NCBI GenBank assembly: GCA_009691715.1
Contig: SIAN01000024.1
Location: forward strand, 1 to 64,000
Length of the DNA: 64,000 nt
Reading direction: 5' to 3'
From: Planctomycetota bacterium
Lineage (GTDB): Bacteria > Planctomycetota > B15-G4 > SIAN01
Shown: piece after piece, positions 17,545-26,838 of the stretch
Layout of the letters: the number at the start of each line of letters is the position of its first letter
How positions within the stretch are numbered: position 1 is the stretch's first letter
Notes under the pieces: model-generated
Databases searched by the model: none
What the model was told of the DNA's origin: nothing
What the model saw: the letters and a program-made list of their open reading frames with translations, nothing else
Position numbers and translations under genes: made by a program

Positions 17545-19422
17545 ATGCCCGCGCCTAGCCATCTCACCGAAGAGCAGTGGCTGCGCGACGTGCATCAGCC
17601 GAACGTGCCGCAACTCACGCTGCGCGCGATCGTCGGCGGCGCGTTGATCGGCGCGGTCATGTGCCTGTCGAACCTCTACGTCTTCTTCAAGGCGGGCTGG
17701 TCGATGGGCGTGACCATCACCGCCGGAATCCTCGCCTTCGCGCTGTTCAAGGGGCTGGCCGCGCTGCGCTTGGGGCGGCCGCTGACGCTGCTGGAGAACA
17801 ACGCGTTGACGACCGTCGCGTCAGGCGCTGGCTACATGACCGGCGGCGGGAACATGGCGGCGTGGGGCGCGCTGGTGATGGTGATCGCCGCCGGCAGCGG
17901 CGCGCTGTCCGGGTCGGAAGCGGGCGGCGCGGCGGGCGACGCTGTGCTGACGATCCCGGCGACGCTGCCGATGATCCTCTGGTTCGCGCTGATCGCGGCG
18001 CTCGGCGTCTTCTGCGCCATCCCGATCAAGCGCCAGCTGATCAACTTGGAGGCGCTCGCCTTCCCGACCGGCACCGCGACCGCCGAGACGCTGCAGACGA
18101 TCCACGGCAGCGGCGGCGCCGAGGGCTCGGTCAAGGCGAAGGCGCTGATGTGGGGTTCGCTGTTCGCGGCGGTGCTCGGCTGGTGTCGCGAGGCGAAGCC
18201 GGCGTGGATGCAGTCGTTCAACATCCCGCCCAAGATCGCGCTCGGGTTCGACATCGCCGGCCGCAAGGCCGCCGACTGGACGCTCAACCTGAAGACCGAG
18301 GTCGTGCTGATCGGCGCCGGTGCACTGATGAGCTTCCGGACGGCGTGGTCGCTGTTGCTCGGCAGCATCCTCACGTACGGCGTGCTGGCACCGGCGATGG
18401 TGGCGGACGGCGTCATCACCACGGTCGACTACAAGTCGATCGCCGGTTGGACCGTCTGGCCGGGCGCGTCGCTGCTGGTTGCTGCCGGCATCACCTCGTT
18501 CCTGCTCGACTGGAAGAGCGTGAAGCGAAGCTTCGGCGGCATCGGCTCGGCGTTCGGCGGCAGGAAGGGGCCGGCCGAACCGATCGACGCGGTCGAATGC
18601 CCGGCGTGGTGGTTCCCGGCCGGCTTCCTGCTGCTCGGGCCGTTCGTGGTGATCCTGATGGCGCAGCTCTTCGCCATCCCGTGGTGGGCGTGCGTCGTCG
18701 CGGTGCCGCTCGCGATCGTGATGGGCTTCATCGCGGCGCGCGTGACCGGCGACACCGACGTCACGCCGACCAAGGCGCTCGGACCGGTCACGCAGATCGT
18801 CTACGGCGCGCTCTCGCCCGACAATCTCTCCGGCAACATCATGAGCGCCAACGTGACCGCCGGCATCGGGCTGCACGCAGCCGACCTGCTCACGACGCAG
18901 AAGACTGGCTGGTTGCTCGGCGGCAGTCCGCGCGTGCAGTTCCTTGCCCAACTGATCGGCGTCGCGGTGGGCGCCGTGTTGATCGTGCCGGCGTTCAACA
19001 TGCTGATCCCCGATCCGACGCTGCTCGGCGGCGAGGATTGGCCAGCGCCGAGTTGCGTGGTCTGGAAGGGCGTGTCCGAGGCCTTCTCCGCCGGCGTCTC
19101 CGCGCTCCACTCCACTTCGAAGATCGCGATCGCCATCGGCCTCGCGCTGGGAGTGGCGTTGGCGCTGCTGGAGAAGTTCGCGCCGAAGTTCCTGAAGCCG
19201 TTCGTGCCGTCGCCGTCGGGCCTCGGCATCGCCATGGTGATCCCGGGCGCCAACGGCATCGCGATGTTCCTCGGCGGGCTGCTCGCCGAGATCGCGCGGC
19301 GCAAGTTCCCGAAGGCCGGCGAGCCGCGCGTCGTGCCGATCGCGTCGGGCTTGATCGCGGGCGAAAGCCTGATGGGCGTGCTGACGACGGTGCTGAAGGT
19401 GAAGGGGTGGCTGCCGATGTGA
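17545..19422 (+). CDS. OPT-superfamily oligopeptide/metal-chelate transporter
   Basis: The 625-residue polytopic protein has the OPT signature NNALTTVASGAGYMTGGGN near residue 89 and about fourteen predicted spans. Bacterial OPT members import short peptides, and plant YSL relatives import metal-nicotianamine chelates. The ATG at 17545 follows GGAGGAG at 17533-17539. It is divergent from the SPFH-ATPase operon (start codons 205 nt apart), so a shared regulatory region at 17340-17544 is likely. A role in metal-ligand uptake beside a metal exporter would be consistent but is inference. Confidence 0.88.
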   Translation: MPAPSHLTEEQWLRDVHQPNVPQLTLRAIVGGALIGAVMCLSNLYVFFKAGWSMGVTITAGILAFALFKGLAALRLGRPLTLLENNALTTVASGAGYMTGGGNMAAWGALVMVIAAGSGALSGSEAGGAAGDAVLTIPATLPMILWFALIAALGVFCAIPIKRQLINLEALAFPTGTATAETLQTIHGSGGAEGSVKAKALMWGSLFAAVLGWCREAKPAWMQSFNIPPKIALGFDIAGRKAADWTLNLKTEVVLIGAGALMSFRTAWSLLLGSILTYGVLAPAMVADGVITTVDYKSIAGWTVWPGASLLVAAGITSFLLDWKSVKRSFGGIGSAFGGRKGPAEPIDAVECPAWWFPAGFLLLGPFVVILMAQLFAIPWWACVVAVPLAIVMGFIAARVTGDTDVTPTKALGPVTQIVYGALSPDNLSGNIMSANVTAGIGLHAADLLTTQKTGWLLGGSPRVQFLAQLIGVAVGAVLIVPAFNMLIPDPTLLGGEDWPAPSCVVWKGVSEAFSAGVSALHSTSKIAIAIGLALGVALALLEKFAPKFLKPFVPSPSGLGIAMVIPGANGIAMFLGGLLAEIARRKFPKAGEPRVVPIASGLIAGESLMGVLTTVLKVKGWLPM

Positions 19423-19505
19423 GGCGGGCGAGGACTTGCTCTCGCGCCTCGCTGCCCAAGCAACCGGGCACCGATCAGAATCTGCTCGAGGTCGGGAGTC
19501 GGGTG

Positions 19506-20190
19506 ATGCCACAGTTTCTGGCGAACCTCTTGCGGACCTTGATCGCCGTGGGATTGCTCGCGGCGAGCGCCCTGCCGGTGGCGAGGAGTTGCGACGCCAG
19601 CGCGGCGCAGCTCACGATCGCGCTCACGGTCGCGTTCTTCATGCTCGGCTTCGCGCTGAACGTGCTCGAGGGTCGACTCTTCTCGAGCGCTCCGCCGGTG
19701 GTCGGGCCGCGCCATTTCGCGGCGGCGCTCGTGCTCGCTGTCGTACCGCAGCCGCCTCGACGCCCACTTCGGCGAGCACTTGTTTCCCGCATTGCTCCGG
19801 CTGGTCGGCAGCGGCGCCGTCTACGTCGGCGTGCAGGGCGTCATCGGCATGTCCACGTGGCCGTTCGTCCGCCGTTGGTACGAGGATCCGGCACTCGGCT
19901 TGGCACTCCGCATTCCGCCGCCGCGGGTGCTGCTCCCGTTCCAACTGCTGCGCGGGATCGCCGGCATCGCCGCCTTGCTGCCACTCCTGCTGCTGGTTCC
20001 ACACGAAGCCGGGCAGGTGGGCGTGCGCGACTGGCTCGAACTCGCCCTGCTGCTCTCCGTCACCATGGGCATCGTCCCGCTCTTCGCCGCGACGCGCTGG
20101 CCGATCGCGCTCCGGCTGTTCCACGCGGCAGAGATCACCGTGATCGCCACGCTCTGGAGCGGACTCATCGTGTGGATCGGGCTGACTTGA
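19506..20190 (+). pseudogene. Frameshifted small membrane protein
   Basis: The N-terminal part runs from ATG 19506 in one frame (MPQFLANLLRTLIAVGLLAA, then AQLTIALTVAFFMLGFALNV) to about 19741. The sensible continuation (SYRSRLDAHFGEHLFPALL, VGSGAVYVGVQGVIGM) lies in the next frame and ends at 20190. One base too many at about 19740, in GCTGTCGTACC, accounts for the switch. Joined, the product would be about 227 residues with some seven spans. I do not recognise the family. Either the sequence has an error or the gene is broken. Confidence 0.6.
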
Positions 20191-20223
20191 CACGCAGCGC
20201 GAGCCGCGATCGGCGGCCTCAGC

Positions 20224-21465
20224 TCACGCGTCCCGCGCCAACCGCAGTCCCGTCCTCTGCCAGCGCGCCGTCGCGGGGAAGAAGTTGCGGTAGGTCGGGC
20301 GCGAGTGGCCGGTGGGTGTGAAGTCGGAGCTGCCGCGAAGCACGATCTGGTTCACCATAAACTTGCCGTTGTATTCGCCGATGGCGCCCGCGACCGGACG
20401 GAAGCCCGGGTAGCCGACGTAAGGGCTGGCGGTCCATTGCCACACTTCATCGAAGAGGCCGTGAAGTGGCGGAGCATCCCGGCCGACGGGCGGTGCGCCG
20501 GCGGCGACGGCGAGCGCCGCGTGCTCCCACTCCTGTTCCGTCGGCAGGCGCGCGCCGGCGAAGCGGGCGTAGGCGTCGGCCTCGAAGAAGCTCACGTGGG
20601 CGACCGGCGCATCGGGCGCGAGCGGCTGTTCGCCGCGCAGCGTGAACTGGCGGCGCGGGCTGCCCTCGCCACTCCAGTAGGCGGGGCCGGTGATCGACTC
20701 ACGGCGCAGCCAGTCCCATCCTTCGCTGAGCCAGAAGCGGGGCTCGCGGTAGCCACCCGCGTCGATGAACGCGGCGAACTCCCCTTGCGTGACCAGGCGC
20801 GTCGCGAACTCGAACGGAGGCAGCAGTGCGCGGTGGCGTGGGCGTTCATTGTCGTAGGCGAAGCCGCTTCCTGCCGCGCCGATCTCGATCGTTCCGCCGG
20901 CGAACGCTCGCCAAATGCCGGAGCGCCGTCCGCCACGGCTCGCGCCCGCAGCGGGCTCGGCGCCCTCGGCCGCCGTCTCCGAATAGGCCGGTTTCAACGG
21001 ATTCTGCGCCAGCAGATGGAGCGCGTCGGTGAGGAGCAACTCCTGGTGCTGCTGCTCGTGATGGAGGCCGAGCAGGGTCCGCTCGAGCGCCGCGGCCGGC
21101 GGGTCGGTCTGCAGCAGCGCGACGAGGCGCCGATCGACCGCGCCCCGCCACTGATGCACCTCGGCCAGCGTCGGTCGCGTCATGAGGCCGCGCGCCGACC
21201 GGGCGATGCGCGGCCCGACCGCCTCGTAGTAGGAGTTGAACAGGAAACGCCAGCGCGGATCGTGCGGCCGGAAGCCCTGCTCGAACTCCTGCAGCACGAA
21301 CTCCTCGAAGAACCAGGTCGTGTGCGCGAGGTGCCACTTGGTCGGGCTCGCATCGGCCATCGACTGGACTTGGCTGTCCTCGGGAGAGAGCGGCGCAGCG
21401 CGGCGCATCGTCTCGGCGCGCACGACGGCGAAAGCGGCGGCGAAACTCTGTGGATCGGGCACCAT
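20224..21465 (-). CDS. egtB: Ergothioneine biosynthesis protein EgtB
   Basis: The 413-residue protein couples a DinB-like N-terminal domain to a formylglycine-generating-enzyme-like C-terminal domain. Iron ligands are visible: the His in PTKWHLAHTTWFFEEF and the pair in HHEQQHQELL. The FGE-like part shows FAYDNERPRHRALLPPFEFA, PVAHVSFFEADAYARFAGA and NFFPATARWQRTGLRLA. EgtB is a non-haem Fe sulfoxide synthase that joins a thiol to hercynine with O2. The usual partner egtD (histidine trimethylase) is not adjacent. The start lies only 22 nt from the start of the divergent rhamnosidase gene. Confidence 0.9.
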   Translation of the reverse strand: MVPDPQSFAAAFAVVRAETMRRAAPLSPEDSQVQSMADASPTKWHLAHTTWFFEEFVLQEFEQGFRPHDPRWRFLFNSYYEAVGPRIARSARGLMTRPTLAEVHQWRGAVDRRLVALLQTDPPAAALERTLLGLHHEQQHQELLLTDALHLLAQNPLKPAYSETAAEGAEPAAGASRGGRRSGIWRAFAGGTIEIGAAGSGFAYDNERPRHRALLPPFEFATRLVTQGEFAAFIDAGGYREPRFWLSEGWDWLRRESITGPAYWSGEGSPRRQFTLRGEQPLAPDAPVAHVSFFEADAYARFAGARLPTEQEWEHAALAVAAGAPPVGRDAPPLHGLFDEVWQWTASPYVGYPGFRPVAGAIGEYNGKFMVNQIVLRGSSDFTPTGHSRPTYRNFFPATARWQRTGLRLARDA

Positions 21466-21487
21466 GCCGCGAGTCTACGATCGCGCC

Positions 21488-24340
21488 ATGATCGACCGAC
21501 TCCCGCGGTTCGTCGCACGCGCGTGGGCTCTGCTGGCGTGCCTCGCGCTCACCGCGGCGTGCGGCGCGCCACCAACACCCGAAAACAGCTCCGCGCTCTT
21601 TCCGTTGCGGGCGATCGACCTGCGCTGCGAAGCGCGGCGCGATCCCATCGGGATCGGCAGCGCGCGCCCGCGCCTCACCTGGTGTTGCGTGGCCCCCGCC
21701 GACGATCGTGTGCGCGGCCGCGCGCTCACCGGCTGCGAACTGCGCGCGGCGAGCTCGCTCGAAGCGTTGCTCGCCGGGAACGCCGATCGGTGGGCGAGCG
21801 GTCGAATCGCCGGCGATGCCGTTGCGCTCGATTGGGGTGGATCGCCGCTGCCGTCGCGCGCGCGCGTCTTCTGGCAGGTTCGCAGCTTCGACGAGAGTTC
21901 GCGCGCGACCGCGTGGAGCGAGCCCGCCCGCTTCACGGTCGGGTTGCTGGCCGAAAGCGACTGGGCCGCCCACTGGATCGGCGCGGCCGACGCCGCGACT
22001 TCCGTTCGCGACCATGCTCCGTGGTTGCGCGCGACCTTCGACCTGCCCGCAGCGCCGCGCCGAGCGCGCGCCTGGATCGCCTCGCTCGGCTACCACGAGC
22101 TCTGGTTGAACGGCCACAAAATCGGCGACGAGCTGCTGATGCCGAGCGTGAGCGATCTGTCGCAGCGCACGCGTGTCATGGAGCGGGAGATCGAGTGCGG
22201 CCCTGATCGCACCACTGCGCCGCCGCTCCACGCCGGCAAGAACGCGATCGGTCTCTGGATTGGCAGCGGCTGGGCGGCGCATGCGCCGTTCGCGGTCACC
22301 TCCTACCCGTTGGTGCGCGCGCAACTCGAGATCGAATTGGTCGACGGGCGGTGCATCACGGTCAGCACCGACGAATCGTGGCGAACGGCGGGCAGCGGAA
22401 CGACGCGGCTCGGCACCTGGGAGATGGGCGACTACGGCGGCGAGCGGATCGACGCCGCGCGCGCACACCTCGACTGGAGCGGCACGGCGGTCGACGACGC
22501 AACCTGGCCACGCGTGCAGCGATTCGACCCCGGCGTCGTGCTGGTGGCCGAAGCATGCGAGCCGAATCGCCGCATCATCGAACTCGCACCCGTGACGATC
22601 GAACCGGTCGGCCCGAGCACGTGGCGCATCGACTTCGGCCGCAACTTCACCGGCGTGACGCGAGCGACGTTGCATGGCGCGCCGGGCGCGGTCGTGACGC
22701 TCTCCTGGTCGGAACGCCGCGATACCGCCGAGCTGTTCGCGCAACGCGGTGAGCTCGTCCTCGACGCGGCCGGCGAGGGCACCTTCGAGCATCGGTTCAA
22801 CTACGCGGCTGGCCGCTGGCTCACGATCACCGGCACCGACCTCGCGCCACGCACCGACGACGTGCGCGCGTGGCTCGTGCGCAGCGATTACGACCGCGGT
22901 GCCCGGTTCGAATGCGGCGACGAGCGCCTGCAACAGCTCCACGACACGGCGGCATGGACTTTCGAGAACCTCGCGCTTGGCGGCGTGCCGGTCGATTGCC
23001 CGCATCGCGAGCGCCACGGCTACGGCGGCGACGCCCACGCCACCATGGGGCTCGGACTCGAACTTTTTCGCAGCGATGCCTTCTTCGCCAAATGGCAAGA
23101 CGACTGGCATGCGCTGCAGCGCCCCGACGGCAATCTCCCGTTCACCGCGCCCGGGTACATCGGCGCCGGCGGTCCGGCGTGGAGCGGCATCGTCGTGACG
23201 CTCGCGTGGGAACAGTGGCGGCGCAGCGGCGACGTGAGCGCGCTGCGACGGTGCTGGCCGACCATCGAACGATGGCTGGCGTGGCTCGATGCGCACGATC
23301 AGGGCGGACTGCTCGAGCCGTGGTGCGTGCCGGAGTGGGCCGCGGCCAGCAACTCGTATCTGGGCGACTGGCTAGCGCCGGGCGCACCGCTGCCGTCCGG
23401 CCCGCCGAACGACTCCACGCGCTTCTTCAACAGCGCCTACCGCATCGCGTGCGTGCGACTCGCAGCCTCGATGGCCGGCGTGCTCGGCGATGCGCCGACT
23501 GCGACTCGACTGACGACGCGCGCCGACGAGCTGGCGCAGGCCGTGCACGAGCGCTTTTTCCGCGATCGCCGCGGCGGCTATCCGGGCCGCGGTGCGACAC
23601 CGACCTTGATGGCACGGTTCGCGGAACTCGGCGATTCCCCGCTCCGACAGTCTTCGTTCGACGCGCTCCGCGCCGAACTGGCCGGCGGCGGCGCGCTCAC
23701 GACCGGAATGCACGGCACCTGGCGACTCGTCGAGGAACTGCTCGCGAGCGGCCAGGGCGACCTGCTGGTGCAGATCGCCAAACGGAGCGACTCCCCGAGT
23801 TGGAGCTGGTTCGTCGACCAGGGCCTGACCACGTTTCCCGAGGATTGGTCGGCGCAGGGCTCGCTGCTCCACAGTTGTTGGCTCTCGATCGGCGTGCTTG
23901 GCATCGAGGCGCTCGCCGGCATCCGGCCCGACGACACCGCGACGCCCACGACCGCCGGCTACCGTCGCTTCATCGTCGAGCCGGCGATCGCGAGCGGGGT
24001 CCCGTGGGCGCGCGGCGAGCTGACCACGCCGCACGGGCCGATCACCGTCGATTGGCGCCGGGAAACCGAGGCGTCGACCGCTTCGGCAACCGACGAAACC
24101 GTCACGCTCGATCTCACCGTGCCGATCGGCACCTGCGCGGAGTTGCGCCTGCCGGCCGCCGCGCTCGACACGTGGAAGCTGGTCGACGACGCTGCCGTCG
24201 AGCCCGGTCGCGCGCATCCGTTACCGGACGCGATCGGCCACCCGCAGCAGGGCGTCGCCGGTGTCGAGTGGCACACCGGAAAGCTCTGCGCCACGCTGCG
24301 TTCCGGCCGCTACCGATTGCTCGGCGTGGTCGAGCGCTGA
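21488..24340 (+). CDS. Alpha-L-rhamnosidase lipoprotein (GH78)
   Basis: The product is about 950 residues from ATG 21488, with a lipoprotein signal (LACLALTAAC lipobox). Beta-sandwich modules lead into a GH78 (alpha/alpha)6 barrel. The catalytic segment DCPHRERHGYGGDAHATM has Asp, Glu five residues later and Asp seven after that, the spacing known from Bacillus RhaB. A later LTTFPEDW supplies the second Glu region. It would remove terminal alpha-L-rhamnose from glycans or pectin-type polymers at the cell surface. Its last 31 bp overlap the convergent gene ending at 24310. Confidence 0.9.
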   Translation: MIDRLPRFVARAWALLACLALTAACGAPPTPENSSALFPLRAIDLRCEARRDPIGIGSARPRLTWCCVAPADDRVRGRALTGCELRAASSLEALLAGNADRWASGRIAGDAVALDWGGSPLPSRARVFWQVRSFDESSRATAWSEPARFTVGLLAESDWAAHWIGAADAATSVRDHAPWLRATFDLPAAPRRARAWIASLGYHELWLNGHKIGDELLMPSVSDLSQRTRVMEREIECGPDRTTAPPLHAGKNAIGLWIGSGWAAHAPFAVTSYPLVRAQLEIELVDGRCITVSTDESWRTAGSGTTRLGTWEMGDYGGERIDAARAHLDWSGTAVDDATWPRVQRFDPGVVLVAEACEPNRRIIELAPVTIEPVGPSTWRIDFGRNFTGVTRATLHGAPGAVVTLSWSERRDTAELFAQRGELVLDAAGEGTFEHRFNYAAGRWLTITGTDLAPRTDDVRAWLVRSDYDRGARFECGDERLQQLHDTAAWTFENLALGGVPVDCPHRERHGYGGDAHATMGLGLELFRSDAFFAKWQDDWHALQRPDGNLPFTAPGYIGAGGPAWSGIVVTLAWEQWRRSGDVSALRRCWPTIERWLAWLDAHDQGGLLEPWCVPEWAAASNSYLGDWLAPGAPLPSGPPNDSTRFFNSAYRIACVRLAASMAGVLGDAPTATRLTTRADELAQAVHERFFRDRRGGYPGRGATPTLMARFAELGDSPLRQSSFDALRAELAGGGALTTGMHGTWRLVEELLASGQGDLLVQIAKRSDSPSWSWFVDQGLTTFPEDWSAQGSLLHSCWLSIGVLGIEALAGIRPDDTATPTTAGYRRFIVEPAIASGVPWARGELTTPHGPITVDWRRETEASTASATDETVTLDLTVPIGTCAELRLPAAALDTWKLVDDAAVEPGRAHPLPDAIGHPQQGVAGVEWHTGKLCATLRSGRYRLLGVVER

Positions 24341-25368
24341 TCCGCCGCGAACGTGACCGAGAACGTCGCGACGATCGCGCTGCGCTCGACGAACTTGCGC
24401 GGCGCGTTCGCCTGCAGATGCAGCCAGCGTTCGCCGTGGAACTCTTCGGCCTGCACGCCGCTGCAGACGAACGGCAGCGACTTGCCGGCCGCGTCGACCA
24501 CGGCCACCGTCGCGCTCACCTCGCGTGCGGCGCCGTCGGGGACCAGCTTCGTCAGATCGATGCGAGCGAAGACGCGGCCGTCGCGCGCTCGATCGAGGCC
24601 ATAGAGATCCCAGAAGCCGTAGTGGAACTGCTCTTCCCAGCGGACGATCACGTCGAACCGCACTGTTCCATCGACGCCGGCGCTCCCGCCGCCGCGCGGG
24701 ACGATCTCGACGCTCTCGCCGACGCGCGGCGTCGCGCGGAACGGCTGCAACGTCGGATCGCCGATGAGCAAGCGATTGGCGCCGCCGCCTTGCATGATCG
24801 GCTCGCCCTCCTCGAACGCGGCGCCAGCGACCGGCAGGATGAGGTGCGGCGCGCCGCGCGCCTGCAGGCAGACATCGTCCCAGCTCGATTTCACCGCCGC
24901 GCCGAGCGAGGCGCCCCATTGCAACGCGAACTCTTCCTCGAGCGAGACCGCAAAACCGTGGTTCGCCGCGATCGGCGCAAGCAGCGCGGCCGCGCCTGCG
25001 TCGAGCCACGCCAGCGCGAGGCTCGTCTCCGGCGGCAGCACACAGGCCGTCGCGCGCGTGACCGCGCCGAAGGTCAAGACGATGTCGCCCTCGACGAAGA
25101 CGCGCGAGACCGCCGCTGAATGGCAGGTGCCGCTCCAGACGACAGCGCGATCGAGCTTCAGCTTGGCGACTTGCGCGGCGAGGAGGCGCGGCATCGAGCC
25201 GTCGGGATCGTGGCCGACCCGCGCAGGGTCGAACGGCCAATGGCGCGTCTCGTCGATGTTGCGCTGGTCATCGAACAGCCAGATCCCTTGCGGATCGCCG
25301 TTGCCGGTCACGGAGATGGCGCCGGCGCTTTCGAGCTCCGGCAGGTGCGCGGCGATGAAGTCGCGCAC
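24310..25368 (-). CDS. Caspase/gingipain-like (C25-like) domain fragment, downstream half of a frameshifted gene
   Basis: The 352-residue ORF starts at a GTG inside the sequence RKVRDFIAAHL, which belongs to a longer protein. Features are SVTGNGDPQGIWLFDD followed about 50 residues later by VVWSGTCHSA, then GAAALLAPIAANHGFAVS. The order of a Gly-x-Gly loop then a Gly-x-Cys strand end recalls clan CD peptidases (gingipain, caspase), where His and Cys form the dyad. Here the first motif has Asn where His is expected. A C-terminal beta-rich part (RFDVIVRWEEQFHYGFWD) follows. The upstream half lies in another frame (see 25268-26503); four T at 25369-25372 mark the shift. The assignment to clan CD is tentative. 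Confidence 0.5.
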   Translation of the reverse strand: MRDFIAAHLPELESAGAISVTGNGDPQGIWLFDDQRNIDETRHWPFDPARVGHDPDGSMPRLLAAQVAKLKLDRAVVWSGTCHSAAVSRVFVEGDIVLTFGAVTRATACVLPPETSLALAWLDAGAAALLAPIAANHGFAVSLEEEFALQWGASLGAAVKSSWDDVCLQARGAPHLILPVAGAAFEEGEPIMQGGGANRLLIGDPTLQPFRATPRVGESVEIVPRGGGSAGVDGTVRFDVIVRWEEQFHYGFWDLYGLDRARDGRVFARIDLTKLVPDGAAREVSATVAVVDAAGKSLPFVCSGVQAEEFHGERWLHLQANAPRKFVERSAIVATFSVTFAADQRSTTPSNR

Positions 25369-26503
25369 TTTTGCGATCGTGCTCGATGGTCGCGAAACCG
25401 AGGCCGCGCGTCGTGTAGCCCGCGGCGCGCTGCTGCTCGCTGCCGTAGTTCTCCCAGATCGAAGAGGGTCCCTGTCCCATCACGAACTGCTGCAGCCACA
25501 GCTTGCTGGACAGTCCGCGCTCGCGCAGCGCCTGCGTCCGCTTCCACAGCGCCTCGAGCGCCTTGCCGTCGCGCGCCGTCATCCAGCCGAACGTGAAGTC
25601 GACGAACGGATCTTCATCGAGCCCGATCGAAAGCAGCAGAACGCGGCGATGGAGCGCGATGTCGAGATCGCGCGGCGCGACGAAGAGCAGCGCCGATTCG
25701 GCGTTCGCGGCGAGCAGCGCATCACGCAACGTCGCTTCCCAGGTTGCATCCGTGAGCACGATCTCGGCCAATGACGCGTGATGGAACGCCGCGGCCGAGC
25801 GCGCCACTGCGAGCATGCGCGCGTCGTCCTTCTGCGTTCGGTCGAGCCCGAGCGCCGCGACTAGCACGCTGCCGGGTTGCGTGACGGCCGGCAGCCGCGC
25901 GACGAGCGGCGCATCCGACCGTCTTTCCGAGTTCGCCGCCGGCGCGCCAGCCAGCCGATCGAACGCGGCCTGCGCCAGCCGCGGCAGATCGTCGCTCCCC
26001 TTCGCATCGAGCGCGGCGCGGTAGCTCGCGCTCGCCTCCTCGTTGCGGCCGAGCCGTTCGAGGTAGTCGCCGCGGAAGTAGTGGACCCAGGCACGCGTCG
26101 GATGATTTGGCCGCGCCGCCAGGAGCGCGTCGCTCGCGTCGATCGCCGCCTGCCAAAGCTCCTGCCGCGCCGTCGCAGCGACCCAGTAGAAGAGCGCGTC
26201 GTCGCGTTCCTTCGCGCTGGCGTTCGCATGGTCGACTGCGCGCCGGTAGAGCCGTTCTGCCGCGATGAAATCCTCGCGCTGGTAGAAGGCCGCGTGCCCC
26301 TGCTCCAGCAACTCGGCGGGCGTCGCATCGTCGGCGACCGGCGGCGCGACGTCGGCCGCGACTTCGCCGTGGAGCAGCACCAGTTTCCAGTGCGGCTCGC
26401 CCGGTTCGAGTTCGAAGCGAGCCGGACCGTCCGCGTTCCCTGCCGCCGCGCTCCCTGCCGTACCGCCTCGGCCGCCACCCGCTCCGCGATGCGCACCAGC
26501 CAC
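25268..26503 (-). CDS. TPR-containing middle segment of a frameshifted gene
   Basis: The meaningful part runs from about 26440 down to 25373. It encodes ARFELEPGEPHWKLVLLHGE, then TPR-like repeats (ELLEQGHAAFYQREDFIAAE, HYFRGDYLERLGRNEEASAS), then an alpha/beta region ending in GLGFATIEHDRK. Beyond that point the frame turns to junk, while the adjacent frame continues with VRDFIAAHLPELE (24310-25368). The first 20 residues of this ORF (MAGAHRGAGGGRGGTAGS) are out of frame with the sigma-like sequence they overlap, so the natural gene probably began further upstream. The whole locus would encode roughly 790 residues. Confidence 0.5.
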   Translation of the reverse strand: MAGAHRGAGGGRGGTAGSAAAGNADGPARFELEPGEPHWKLVLLHGEVAADVAPPVADDATPAELLEQGHAAFYQREDFIAAERLYRRAVDHANASAKERDDALFYWVAATARQELWQAAIDASDALLAARPNHPTRAWVHYFRGDYLERLGRNEEASASYRAALDAKGSDDLPRLAQAAFDRLAGAPAANSERRSDAPLVARLPAVTQPGSVLVAALGLDRTQKDDARMLAVARSAAAFHHASLAEIVLTDATWEATLRDALLAANAESALLFVAPRDLDIALHRRVLLLSIGLDEDPFVDFTFGWMTARDGKALEALWKRTQALRERGLSSKLWLQQFVMGQGPSSIWENYGSEQQRAAGYTTRGLGFATIEHDRKSARLHRRAPAGARKRRRHLRDRQRRSARDLAVR

Positions 26504-26706
26504 GCCGCGAACCGTACCGGATCGGCCAGCGCCGCCAGATGACGGAACGCGAGGAAGAACGTGTGCTGCACCGCCTCGGCGACGGCGTCCGTGTCGGCGG
26601 CGCCGCCACTCCGGCGGAGTCGGCGCACGATCACGGCGCGCACGCGCTCCTCATGCCGCACCAACAGCTCGCCGAACCGCTTGACGCCGCCGGCACGCAC
26701 CGCCAC
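26438..26706 (-). pseudogene. ECF sigma factor region 2-like segment, 5' end of the frameshifted locus
   Basis: From a GTG at 26706 the sequence reads FGELLVRHEERVRAVIVRRL, AVAEAVQHTFFLAFRHLAAL and DPVRFAAWLVRIAERVA. This is the region 2 pattern of extracytoplasmic-function sigma factors, including the core-binding QxTFL-like helix. No region 4 follows. The frame loses sense after about residue 85, and the adjacent frame carries the TPR protein, so one base change would fuse the two. A sigma-like domain joined to TPRs would be unusual; a remnant of a separate sigma gene is the alternative. Confidence 0.45.
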
Positions 26707-26838
26707 GACCAGGACGGCGTCGCCACCCGGCGCGTCGTGCCCCTTGCGGCCTTCGCTTCCCTCCTGCCCGTCGATCGGCTACCCGTCGCTCATAGCGTCG
26801 CTCATGCGCCTCCAAGGACGGCGATCAGGCGCGATTCG

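Noticed and set aside
17821..19512. Very long minus-strand open frame opposite the OPT transporter
   Set aside because: High G+C leaves antisense frames open; the translation is Arg/His/Gln-rich with no fold signal, while the plus strand has a clear OPT protein.
17577..20321. A 914-codon frame through OPT and the next gene
   Set aside because: It is the out-of-frame shadow of the transporter; only its part from 19506 resembles a protein.
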